From positions 19,906,991-19,970,990 of the forward strand of contig CP136061.1 of the NCBI GenBank assembly GCA_032622095.1: a stretch of 64,000 nt of DNA. Direction: 5' to 3'. Under the pieces are notes generated by a model. It was not told the DNA's origin. It searched no databases and saw only the letters and a program-made list of their open reading frames with translations. Of this stretch, positions 45,951 to 57,129 are shown one piece after another (position 1 is the first letter of the stretch; each line of letters begins with the position of its first letter). Made by a program: the position numbers and the translations under genes. The DNA is from Siphonodentalium dalli (taxonomy: Eukaryota; Mollusca; Scaphopoda; Gadilida; Siphonodentaliidae).

Positions 45951-46299
45951 GTTGTTTGCACTAATGCATGGCTCATATTCATTCTTTTGTTGCACATATT
46001 TTGTTGAAAATAATAGGAGATAGTATGGAATAATATTGCCGCTTCCCAATGGCGCTTTCGGCGCGCGCCGAAAGGGACAAAAAGTGCGATATTAGCGCAT
46101 GTTAAGCGACAAAATGTGTGCTGTAATGGCGCACTTTTTGTCGCTTTCGGCGCGCGCCGAAAGCGCCGAAAGCGACAAAACGTGCGCCGTTACAAAAAGT
46201 GCGCCATTAGCGCATATTTCGGAGCGCACCGAAAGCGACACAAGCGACGAAATGTGCGACTAGTGGCACATGTTTTGGCGCTTGTGTCACAAAAATTGG

Positions 46300-47340
46300 G
46301 TATCGCCAGGGGCTTGCTTCACTCATAATTGATGTAGCAGTACTTATATACTTGAAATTGGCCCAAAAAACACATATTTTCATGTCATCAGCATCCATGT
46401 CCCATGAATGTGTGTCTCCATCCCGGATCTCTAGTATATTTGATTAACGGGGCATCTCCTGCACATATATATACATATCCACGTTAATAAAAAGGGAATT
46501 AAGGGTCCCTGTGCGCTTGCTTCCCTCATATGGTTTACTTATTGACTTATGAGTTATTGGTGGACTGCTTCCCGCATATGGTGGGCCTATATAGACTCGA
46601 AATTTGAATAAAAAACATGTTTCCAATTGTATATCAGCATCGGTGCCCAATTAATGTGTCTCCAGTAAAGGGACATCTCCTGCAGTTATATACAATTTAG
46701 ATGATCATAGAAAGGAATGAGGGGTCCCTGTGGGCTTGCTTCCCACATATGGTGTACTTATTGACTTAAAATTTGTTAAAACCCCCTATTTTCATATCAT
46801 CAGCATCCATTCCCCATGACTGTCTCTCCACCCTGGAGCTCTACTGTATTTGATTAAAGGGGCATCTCCTGCACAGTTACATACAATACCATTGGTCATA
46901 CAAATGGAATTAGGGGTCCCTGTGGGCTTGCTTCCCTCATATGGTGTTCTAATTGACTTAAAATTAGGTTTTAAAAAACCCATATTTTCATATAATCAGC
47001 GTCCTTGCCCCACGAATGAGTGTCTTTATCCCAGAGCTCTAGTATATTTAAGTAAAGTGACATCTCCTGCACAGATCTGTACCATAAAATGGTAATTAGG
47101 GGTTACTGCATGGGGGCTTGCTTCCCTCATATGATTGGCCTATATCGACTCGAAAAATGAAGAAAAACCCTCTTTGCATATATATGTATATTATCAACAT
47201 CCCGATCCCAAGAATTGATGTCTCAATCCCGGAGCGCTACTATTTTTGTTATTAAAGTGACATAAAGTTCACATACCTATACCATTTCTAATGTCATAAA
47301 AAGGGAATTAGCGGTCGCTAGGGGCTTTATTCCCTCTTGA
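46300..47340. repeat. ~200-bp degenerate tandem repeat in left arm, ~5 units
   Basis: The anchor CATCTCCTGCA recurs at 46453, 46674, 46863 and 47061, with a decayed form at 47261 (steps 221, 189, 198, 200). Each unit has GTATATTTGATTAA, GGGGTCCCTGTGGGCTTGCT, TTCCCTCATATGGT and CATATTTTCAT. The right arm keeps only about one unit (53540-53740, inverted). Confidence 0.85.
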
Positions 47341-49057
47341 GATGTATGCGCATAATTAAAAAGATAAATATTCAAATATGTGAATATATTGGACTTATTT
47401 GATTCTGAACTAATCCCTCAGAGCACGTAAACACGTTATTCCGCTGGATGGCTCCGTTCACAATGAAGCCAGTATAAAGACCGTTCATAATTGTGGTATG
47501 TCGTGAGTTGGTTTATTCGTGTTATTTTCCAGTCTGTTTTCTTAAAAATAAGCAAAATACGTGCTTATTTCATAAATCAATATTTCTAAATGGGGCTGTT
47601 TAAATAAACAGAGTTTAGGTCCATATATAGAGCGTACTTGAGTTTTCAAATAACGCCAATATGAATTGATCTCGCGCAAATTTAAAAAGTCGAATTGCGG
47701 TTATTTTCTCGAGAAAAGGCTTGATTTTACAGCCTGTTCTTGTGAAAAGAAGTACATAACGTGATTTTTTTTTAATGTTGCGATTTAGGCCCACATATAG
47801 AGTATTTGATAAAAAAAAAAACGCTCAGATGGATGTAAAACGCAGCGTTCAATATAAGCTGATATGGGCTTAGTTCAATAATAAATAAGCCCATATTGGC
47901 ACTATTTGTTCTACTTTTTCATCAATACGAGAACCTGTGTGAATATATAGGTACAATTTGAACATATTGGTACGATGATATGTTAGGAATTTTAGATGGA
48001 CTGGTGGCACAATAAGAATCCACAATCATTATGTAGACCCGTGCCTGTTGTATTTATATGTCCAAAGAGGCGATTTAGCAGCAAAAAATTACATATTATT
48101 CAGCCATACACGACATTTGAACAGGCAGCTGCATGGGTGTACATGACCTTCACTGTGATGTTTAGAGGGACTATGATTGCAGGCACAATAATACTCGACA
48201 GGGATAGCACCGTGGTTGTATTGGGTATGCATACAGAGGTGATTTAGTAACGAAAAGTTATTTACGCCCAATTTGTGAACAGCTGAAAGGGAATAAACGT
48301 GTAGATGGAACAGTGGCAGAACAAGAATCCACAAGGATAACCCCGCCGTTGCTGTGGTAATTCAGCATTATTTTGAGTCGAAAATGTGCTGAAATTTGGA
48401 ACATTAGTCATATTATCGACTCACAATGAGGCGCTTCTAGTTAGATTATGTGCGGACATTGACAAAGGTATAAGCAAACTCACGACTTTTCGTGTATTTA
48501 CTCTTTAACATGTGTTTTCACTATGGCCCGCGCCATAAAACGAACTAACGGATATGAGTTAATTTACCTGCTTATTTTAGAATCAAATAATCACATTATA
48601 TAGCCATTTCACATTATAGGTCGATTATGTGCCTATTTGTGCGAGGATATGTTGGGTTATTTGTCTACATAAGCGATTGAGCAACTGACTTATGCTAAAT
48701 GTTTGAACAGCTGTATGGGCATATATGATCTGGTTTGGGATTTTTCGATGAACTAGTGGTGGCACAAGACAATTCCACAAGGAGAGCTTCGTGGCTGCTA
48801 TGGTTCCGCGTAAAAGTGCGCTTATGCAACGAAAAATTGCAGTTTTCCCCAGTATTTTGACCCAACGAACGACTAACGACCAATGTTTTAAACAGCTGGA
48901 CGGGCACACATAATATTGTTTGTAATTTTCAACATATATTCGTACAAATGGGTTCACATTGGACCGAATTAATCACATAGGTTTATTTTGAACACGCAAT
49001 AAAACGAACGTACACCTATAGTAATATAAGTCGTGAGTTGGCTTATCGTGTTATTTT

Positions 49058-49868
49058 TATACCCCCACTTTCGAAGAAAATGGGGGTATACTGGATTGAC
49101 TGCGTCCGTCCGCCCGTCCGCCCGTCCGCCCGTCCGTCCGTCACCCTTTATCCATCCGTGCGTCCGTCCTTCCGTCCGTCCGTCCGTCCGTTCGTCCGTC
49201 CGTCCGACGTCATAACTCGAACAACTATGAACCGATTTCAATAATTTTTTGAATGCAATCTCCTTAGGACTGCCTCTCCGCATGATGCTAATTGCGACTT
49301 TTTTTTAAAGTTACGCCTCATTTTCGACTTATTTTGACTTTGAAAATTCTGTCCGACTTAATAACTTTAATAAATATGAACCGATTTCAATAATTTTTGG
49401 TATACATGCTTCTCACAATACCCTCTCTACATGGTGCGGCTAGGGATTGGCTCAGACTGTTTTTCGTAATATTATACTTCATTTTCGACTTATTTTGACT
49501 TAGAAAATTCTGTCCGACTTAATAACTTTAACAAATATGAACCGATTTCAATAATTTTTGGTATACATGCTTCTCACAATACCCTCTCTACATGGTGCGG
49601 CTAGGGATTGGCTCAGACTGTTTTTCGTAATATTATACTTCATGTTCGACTTATTTTGACTTAGAAAATTCTGTCCGACTTAATAACTTTAACAAATATG
49701 AACCAATTTGAATATTTTTTTCTGTACAAGCTTCTTGTGACACCATATCGATATAATTAGTCCGAATTTTTCTTTAAAGTTAAAAATCTTTTTTGTTGGG
49801 TTTACAGATAATGCGGGTTGAATTTGCCACGGTGGGGGTATGCCAGCACTCGAGTGCACACCTCTTGT
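49058..49868 (-). mobile_element. Pearl/Helentron-associated type element, 811 bp
   Basis: Starts TATACCCCCAC within a short palindrome (ATACCCCCACTTTC ... GGGGGTAT, 49059-49089). A (CCGT)n tract follows at 49105-49205, then 161-bp core repeats (49200-49735). It ends in a hairpin GCACTCGAGTGC and CACCTCTTGT. On the minus strand this is core repeats, (ACGG)n, end: the pearl architecture described from bivalves. Copies of the host module without it (51776-51792) read GTTGGAAAATAACACG across the site, giving exact borders and no target duplication, as expected for Helitron-like insertion. ORFs through the CCGT tract are artefacts. Confidence 0.82.
49200..49735. repeat. 161-bp core repeats of the pearl-like element
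   Basis: GTCCGACTTAATAACTTTAA begins units at 49351, 49512 and 49673 (161-bp steps), with a more diverged first unit from about 49198 (GTCCGACGTCATAACTCG). The second and third full units are almost identical over CATGCTTCTCACAATACC and GGTGCGGCTAGGGATTGG; the last is cut short near 49735. Confidence 0.9.
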
Positions 49869-50809
49869 CCAACGTGTTCTCGTCGAAACAAGCACACTAC
49901 GGACTTATTTCATTTTGAAATAGTCCAATATAGGGCTGTTTTAATAATCAGAGTAATTATGCCCATATAGAGCGTATTTCAGCTTTCAAATAATGCAAAT
50001 ATGAGCTTATTTTGCTGCAATTATAAAATAAGGTCGTTTTTTTTGCAAAAATAGCCTGCTCTCGTGAAAAGATGCACAATGTGAGCTTATTTTTAATATT
50101 GCATTTAGGCCCATATAGAGCGTATATATTTGTGAAAAATAGGCTCTATATCCTGTCTATATACGGGCATAAAACGCGGCGTTCAAAATAAGCATGGTAT
50201 GCTTCTTTCAATACAAAGTATGCCATTATTGGCACTATTTAATCTACTTTTTCATCGATACGACTTTTGCACGCTCTTCATATTATGTATTTTCCTTGCG
50301 ACCTGCCCCATTCAATGGGTATACGTTTAATAGGCTTATTTCATAAAAAATAAGTCCGATGTCAACTTTTGTGAATAGATAGGCCCAATTTGAACCTATT
50401 GACACGAGGGTTGGAATTTTTAGATGGAACAAGTGCAGCCCGGCCGTTCCCCCGAAAATCCGCACACTATCTGCTTACATAATTGGTCTTAGTTAGATAA
50501 TCTGCTTAGAATTGCCTCATTTTGAGTCGATAATAAACTGAAAAAGAGAGCTTATACGGGCTTATATTTAATTGGGCGAAATAAGCTGATATTGGCATTA
50601 TTTGAATCTCAAATACGCTCTATATAACCTAATTACTCTGCTTATTAAAAGAGTCCTACATGGGACTATTTAGATATGAAATAAGCCAGAAGTGCTCTTA
50701 TGTTCACGGCAACACGCTGGAAAATAACACGAATAAGCTAACTCGTGACTTACCAGATTTACGTTCTATATTTTTCGTTTTCACTGTGGCCCTTGTCATG
50801 CAACGGAAT

Positions 50810-51125
50810 ACGTCCAATATAAACCTATGTGAATATTTAAGTCCAATATGAACCTATATGAATATTTAGGTCCAATATGAACCTATTTGCACGTGGATAT
50901 GTTGAAAATTATAAACAATGCTGTGTATATCCGTCCAGCTGTTTAAAACAGTGGGCGTAAGTCGTTCGTGGGGGGTCAAAACAGTACTTAAAAATGCAGT
51001 GTTCGTTGCTAAATCACAGAAGCCGCGATGCTCTCCAGATTACATGCTTAGCACCACTCCATATTACATGCTTAGCACCACTCCATATTACATGCTTAGC
51101 ACCACTCCATATTACATGCTTACCC
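50810..51125. repeat. Small tandems in the centre of the fold-back
   Basis: GTCCAATATGAACCTAT followed by TGAATATTTA occurs three times at about 31-bp steps (50812-50890). ATATTACATGCTTAGC followed by ACCACTCC occurs about 3.5 times at 24-bp steps (51040-51125). A ~95-bp block at 50452-50545 (CCGAAAATCCGCACACTATC) is repeated directly at 51124-51220. Confidence 0.85.
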
Positions 51126-52400
51126 CGAAAATCCGCACACTATCTGCTTATATAATTGGTCTTAGTTAGATAATCTGCTTAGAATTGCCTCACTTTGAGT
51201 CGATAATAAACTGAAAAAGAGAGCGTTTTAGTCACATTATCGACTCATAATGATTCGGTCAATCGAGTCGAGGAACAAGTATATCAAATAGTGTCAGTAT
51301 GGGATTATGGGATTGTCATGTGTGATGTGTATATTTGAGTGGCTACATGGCCATGGCTGTGGCGAATATGTATACAGGAAGTGGCCGTATGGCAATGGTG
51401 GATCGAATATGTATACAAGGCGTGACTGTATGGTAATAAATGTGGTGTATGATTGTCATAATATATACGCTCTATATGGGCCTAAACGCAACATAATACG
51501 CTCTATAATACGCTCTATATGGGCCTAAACGCAACATTAAATATAAACCCGTAGTACAGCGTAGTATGCTTCTTTTCACGAGAGCAGGTTGTTTTTGAAA
51601 AAATGAGCACAATACGGACTTATTTTATAATAGCAGCAAAATAAGCTCATATTTGCATTATTTGAAAGCTGAATACGCTCTGTATGGGCATAATTACTCA
51701 GATTATCAAAACAGCCGTATACTGGACTATTTCAATATGAAATAAGTCCGTAGTCCGCTTGTTTCCACGAGAAGACGTTGGAAAATAACACGATAAGCCA
51801 ACTCACTACTTACTATATAGGTGTACGTTCGTTTTATTGCGTCTTCCCGGTGGCCCGTGAGAATCAAAGAAATTCAAAATAAACCCAGTGATTAATTTGG
51901 TCCAATGTGAACCCATTTGTACGAAAATATGTTGAAAATTACAAACAATATTATGTTTAAAACATTGATCGTAAGTCGTTCGTTGGGTCAAAATATTCGG
52001 GAAAAATGCTATTTTTCGTTACATAAGCGCACTTTGACGCGGAACCATAGCAGCCACGAAGCTCTCCTTGTGGACTTTTCTTGTGCCACCACTAGTTCAT
52101 CGAAAAATCCCAAACCAGATCATATATGCCAATAGAGCTGTTCAAACATTTATGATAAGTCAGTTGCTAAATCGCCTATGTAGACAAATAACCCAACATA
52201 TCCTCGCACATAATCGACCTATAATGTGAAATGGCTACATAATGTGATTATTTGATTCTAAAATAAGCAGGTAATAATGAACCCGTTATTTCTTTTTATG
52301 GCGCGGGCCATAGTGAAAACACATATTAAAGAGTAAATACATGAAAAGTCGTGAGTTGGCTTACTTTTGTCATTGTCCGCACATAATCTGCCTATAGAAT

Positions 52401-53536
52401 CGCCTCATTGTGAGTCGATAATGTGACTAAAACGTTCCAAATTTCAGCACATTTTCGACTCAATATGAGCGACTCTAAGCAAATTATCTGTCTAAAATAT
52501 GTTCTATTCTAAGCCGATAATGTGCGGCTTTTGGGACAACAGGCTGAATTACCACAGCAACAACGGGGTTATCCTTGTGGATTCTGTTCTGCCACTGTTC
52601 CATCTACACGTTTATTCCCTTTCAGCTGTTCACAAATTGGGCGTAAATAACTTTTCGTTACTAAATCACCTCTGTATGCATACCCAATATAACCAGGGTG
52701 CTATCCCTGTCGATTATTATTGTGCCTGCAATTATAGTCCCTCTAAACATCACAGTGAAGGTCATGTACACCCATGCAGTTGCGTGTTCAAATATTGTGC
52801 CATCAGTCCATCTAAAATTCCTAACATATCATCGTACCAGTAGGTTCAAATTGGACCTATATATTCACATAGGATCTCGTATTGATGAAAACCCCCTAAT
52901 TCCCTTTTTATGACATGTGACACGTTTATATATCTTCAAATTTTTAGCAGTGTAGAAGCGCCTCATTGTGAGTCGATAATGTGACTAAAATGTTCCAAAT
53001 TTCAGCACATTTTCGACTCAATATGAGCGACTCTAAGCAGATTATCTGTCTAAAATATGTTCTATTCTAAGCCGATAATGTGCGGCTTTTGGGACAACAG
53101 GCTGAATTACCACAGCAACAACGGGGTTATCCTTGTGGATTCTGTTCTGCCACTGTTCCATCTACACGTTTATTCCCTTTCAGCTGTTCACAAATTGGGC
53201 GTAAATAACTTTTCGTTACTAAATCACCTCTGTATGCATACCCAATATAACCACGGTGCTATCCCTGTCGATTATTATTGTGCCTGCAATTATAGTCCCT
53301 CTAAACATCACAGTGAAGGTCATGTACACCCATGCAGTTGCGTGTTCAAATGTCATGTATGGCTGAATAATATGCAATTTTTTGCTGCTAAATCGACTCT
53401 TTGGACATATATAAATACATCAGGCAGTCTATATAATGATTGTGGATTCGTATTGTGCCACCAGTCCATCTAAAATTCCTAACATATCATCGTACCAGTA
53501 GGTTCAAATTGGACCTATATATTCACATAGGATCTC
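52401..53536. repeat. 568-bp tandem duplication in right arm
   Basis: CGCCTCATTGTGAGTCGATA begins copies at 52401 and 52969. Both contain ACAACAGGCTGAATTACC and CCATCTACACGTTTATTCCC. The first copy lacks about 100 bp (GTCATGTATGGCTG to CAGGCAGTC) present in the second and in the left arm (48000-48130, inverted). Frames 52499-52843 and 53057-53473, and minus 48089-48334 in the left arm, encode the same ~80-residue peptide with few changes. Confidence 0.85.
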
Positions 53537-54124
53537 GTATTGATGAAAACCCCCTAATTCCCTTTTTATGACCGTGGATATGTATATATCTGTGCAGGAG
53601 ATGTCTCGTTAATCAAATATACTAGAGATCCGGATGGAGACATGCATTCATGGGATATGGATGCTGATGACATGAAAATAGGTGTTTTTGGGCCAATTTC
53701 AAGTAAATAAGTACTGGTACATCAATTATGAGTGAAGCAAGCCCTTGGCGATACCCAATTTTTGTGACACAAGCTCCAAAACATGTGCCATTAGTCACAC
53801 ATTTCATCGCTTGTGTCGCTTTCGGTGCGCGCCGAAACATGCGCTAATATCTAACCTTTTTTCCCTTTCGGCGCGCGCGCCGACAGCGCCGTAACGGCGC
53901 ACACTTTGTCGCTTTCGGCTCTTTCGAGTGTCCGAATTTAGTGTACAGTACCCCTTTAAAAGTAAGACGAAAACTGTTCTGTAACCATTGAAATTCCTAA
54001 TACGAGGTCATTTCTTGAGTTCCGCAGCTCAATAGTAAGAGAGAACGACTCGTAATCGCTGTCAACGCAGGATATATATATGAGCTCTCGATACGATCAA
54101 CATTAGTCTATAGAAAAATATAAG

Positions 54125-54321
54125 TAACCCTTTCATAGCTGGTGCAGCATTAAATACCCTGTGCCAGTGCAATCACTCCCTCTGCTTCTTCTTATATATG
54201 CGAGTCGACCATATAGGTCGCCTCGCAAATATACGAGAATGCACTGGCTTACACGACCTATAAGAGAATGCATTGGCACAGGGTTTTCGCAAAGATTCAG
54301 GAAGCTCCCGTCATGAAAGGG
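54125..54321. mobile_element. Degenerate hairpin MITE E, TIR CCCTTTCAT, TTAA-like
   Basis: Left AACCCTTTCAT and right ATGAAAGGGTTAAC are inverted. Inside, CCCTGTGCCAGTGCA ... GCATTGGCACAGGG is a decayed form of the 69-bp hairpin (hairpin core ATGCGAGTCGACC at about 54198). The right arm TTTTCGCAAAGATTCAGGAA is also found at 58587-58607. The outer ends differ from those of MITEs A/B and C/G. Confidence 0.65.
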
Positions 54322-54344
54322 TTAACAAATATTAGCCTTCGGTA

Positions 54345-54575
54345 CATGCTAATATCGCATGCCAATCTGATGCTCTGACATGCAAAAATGGCTTCACTAC
54401 AGCCAAACAAGTAAATACATGCTAATATCGCATGCCAATCTGATGCTCTGACATGCAAAAATGGCTTCACTACAGCCAAACAAGTAAATACATGCTAATA
54501 TCGCATGCCAATCTGATGCTCTGACATGCAAAACATGCAAAAATGGCTTCACTACAACAAAACAAGTACTGCTTG
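54345..54575. repeat. 73-bp tandem repeat, three units
   Basis: CATGCTAATATCGCATGCCA starts units at 54345, 54418 and 54491 (73-bp steps); each ends GGCTTCACTACAGCCAAACA. The third unit has a small internal duplication of ACATGCAAA. Confidence 0.9.
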
Positions 54576-54659
54576 ATAATGGGATGCCAGACTTTCTTCG
54601 CTACGACCAACGCGCTGATTCACGTCCACGATATGTTTAACACGCCGTCAGAATCGTCA

Positions 54660-54665
54660 TCGCCA

Positions 54666-54699
<34 letters not shown>

Positions 54700-54726
54700 G
54701 CGCTCTCTCTCTCTCTCTCTCTCGCG

Positions 54727-54772
<46 letters not shown>

Positions 54773-54870
54773 CTCCCTCTCTCTCTCTCTCTCTCTCATC
54801 TATTTCTCTCGCTCTCTCACCCCTATATCTATCACTCTCTCTTCTCTCCCGCTATCTCCATCTCTCGCTC
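54660..54870. repeat. (CT)n microsatellite
   Basis: About 200 bp of CT with CG interruptions, then degenerate CTCTC words. The ORF 54543-54899 (Ser-Leu-rich) is an artefact. Confidence 0.97.
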
Positions 54871-55288
54871 TCAACTTTTCGATTACGAATTCTGTTTAGC
54901 TTTGATCCGACGAAAACGTGATATCATTGCAAATAATACTTCCCGAGAGCCTCGTGATTGGGAAACGAGTGTTCCCCTCTGGGTATTAGTAACACAGTAG
55001 TAGCGTTTTGAAATTGCGCGTCCGCTGCCATTTCACGTTGTCATATCGGTGCATCCTTTTTGCGAATTGAACACTGCAACAGCAATACGAATCAAAACAC
55101 ATGATCAAATTGCTAATCGATTTTAATCTCGTGTCTGCCCTAAGGTCTCTGCTCATACGCGTGAGGATTCTATTCAGGACCAGGTCACGTTCACCCTTGA
55201 ATTCAGGTCTGTGAGTTAGCTTCTTCGGCACCAAGGCTCGCGATAGCACAGGAATCACTGAACTAAATGGTTTCCCATAAGCGATTTT
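54871..55288. other. No assigned feature
   Basis: Flank between the microsatellite and MITE F. The ORF at 54986-55303 has no recognisable domain and runs into the MITE. Confidence 0.4.
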
Positions 55289-55675
55289 TTTACCCTGTGC
55301 CAATGCATTCTCTTATATATGCGAGTCGACAATAGGTCGCCTCGCATATATAAGAGAATGCATTGGCCTAACAATTTTTTATAATTTTTATAATTGTTTC
55401 TTGTATTCTTTAACAATTTTATAATTTCACCCATACAGAGCCCCAGACAAACATGAGCAGACGACACTCTTATATATGCTTCTATATATGTGTGGGGCTC
55501 CCTGCAGGGTAATGGATGTTTTTTTTATTTTATGTCCTAACAATTGTAAGAAACATTTATTTAAAAAAATGATAAAAAATTGTTAGGCCAATGCATTCTC
55601 TTATATATGCGAGGCGACCTATGGTCGACTCGCATATATAAGAGAATGCATTGGCACAGGGTAAAAACAGTGTTA
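55289..55675 (+). mobile_element. Hairpin MITE F without the outer TGTGACCC ends
   Basis: Ends are TTTTTTACCCTGTGCC and GGCACAGGGTAAAAA. Hairpins are 55309-55377 and 55587-55655; the inner GAGCCCC...GGGGCTC block is at about 55438-55500. Interior order is as in C, but the TGTGACCC outer arms are absent, so the module from ACCCTGTG inward can exist alone. Confidence 0.8.
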
Positions 55676-56513
55676 ACGTTTCGGCCAAATTCACCGAGTT
55701 GAAGCCTACAGCCCACTCCATTGATGTTTACCCAGCTAGATTGACACCAGTTGATCACGAAAATGCAAGAAAAATCATAGGTCATGTGTTTAATTTTTAA
55801 AATAAATCCCCAAGTGTACGACAGGGCTATCCCACAGCCAAGTTTGATATGGAAAAACCCAGAACTACAGCATGTAGTTAAATGAATTTCCCTCTCCCAA
55901 AAACCCATTCCCCCCATTAATTCACCAGTTTAAATTATTTAGATATGATGTACAAATCAACTAAACGTGATGTCATCCTTTAATAACGTGTCACATGTAT
56001 CAGGTGAAGGTCATTCTTCAGTTAAAATTCCCCTCTAGAGTTCCACGGTGTACTCGCTCCCCGACGCTGGAACACATTTAGCTCCCTGGTTGCCATAGTG
56101 ATGGCTCCTACTAGTGAACTATTTCCACAGTCCATAAATAACGGGAGTCCAATATATATATATTTTCGATTTGATTTTGAATTTTTCTTGGTTCGCAAAT
56201 AGTATGTTATAAATACCAAAGTTGTGTAAATAAAAATATATACGGTACATTGCTTCACTCCCCTCTTTCATTTTGGCCAACGTAATATATGGTATGAAAT
56301 ACCAATTAACTTGACAAACGTTCTTCCTTCCTGCACTCTATCCATCTACCCCCTCCTAGAACAATATTTTTTTCGGATCTATAATATGTTATCCCCGTCT
56401 GCTAAATTCACCCTATATGGTATCAGTTCTGATACCAAGGGTAACTTTATTCCGAGGAAAAGACTGAATAAAAGCCCTTCAGGCTTGTTGTCTTATCCCC
56501 GTTTTTGAACATA
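55676..56513. other. No assigned feature
   Basis: Unique-looking sequence between MITEs F and G. ORFs 55561-55917 and 56022-56258 show no recognisable domain; the former is partly hairpin read-through. Confidence 0.4.
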
Positions 56514-56954
56514 TGTGACCCGCCATATCAAATCCAGTCGTAAGTCGGGATTTTTGTACCCTCTGCCAATGCATTCTCTTATATATGCGAGTCGACCATA
56601 GGTCGCCTCGCATATATAAGAGAATGCATTGGCCTAACAATTTTTTTATCATTTTTTTTAAATAAATGTTTCTTACAATTTTTAGGACATAAAATAAAAA
56701 AAACATCCATTACCCTGCAGGGAGCCCCACACATATATAGAAGCATATAGAAGAGTGTCGTCTGCTCATGATTGTCTGGGGCTCTGTATGGGTGAAATTA
56801 TAAAATTGTTAAAAAATTATAAAAAATTGTTAGGCCAATGCATTCTCTTATATATGCGAGGCGACCTATGGTCGACTCGCATATATAAGAGAATGCATTG
56901 GCACAGGGTAAAAAAAATCCCGACTTGCGACTGGATTTGATATGGCGGGTCACA
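56514..56954 (-). mobile_element. Nested hairpin MITE G (C in reverse orientation)
   Basis: Outer ends TGTGACCCGCCATATC and inverse, TA on both sides. Hairpins 56565-56633 and 56834-56902; the inner GAGCCCC...GGGGCTC block at 56722-56784 is reversed relative to C and F. Since hairpin 2 is the reverse complement of hairpin 1, this equals the whole element lying in the other orientation. ORFs here are hairpin read-through. Confidence 0.85.
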
Positions 56955-57129
56955 TATGTGTTTTGTAACATTATGTCAATTTGTTTGTATGTGCTGAATG
57001 TTGTGTTCGAAAATAAAATATTGTTTACACTAATATATGACTCGAAGATAAATTTTTTCAATTTACCCATGACTTCATCGCCACGATAGTGTTCTTTAAA
57101 AAGAAACATTATGGATTTATATACTTCAG

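Larger units (their letters stand above)
45684..53955. mobile_element. 8.27-kb noncoding fold-back element flanked by TTAA
   Basis: TTAA (45680-45683, 53956-53959) brackets 27-bp inverted ends with three mismatches, sharing CTGTACACTAAAT and CGGACA. The arms are long: 46050-46440 pairs with 53590-53930, 47920-48370 with 53080-53550, and 48370-49057 with 51780-52400. The left arm has gained about four ~200-bp units and a hairpin insert; the right arm a 568-bp duplication. The centre has further direct and inverted copies (49900-50260 resembles 47540-47930) plus an inserted pearl-like element. No transposase-like ORF is seen. TTAA and the AGGGG end suggest mobilisation in trans by a piggyBac-like enzyme; inference. 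Confidence 0.75.

Noticed and set aside
49033-49283. Arg/Pro/Val-rich ORFs on both strands
   Set aside because: They arise from the CCGT tetranucleotide tract of the pearl-like element.
54543-54899. Ser/Leu-rich 118-codon ORF
   Set aside because: Artefact of the CT microsatellite.
56565-56902. Inversion of the MITE interior between its hairpins
   Set aside because: Because the outer ends and hairpin pair are symmetric, the whole element lying in reverse orientation explains the pattern without an internal inversion.
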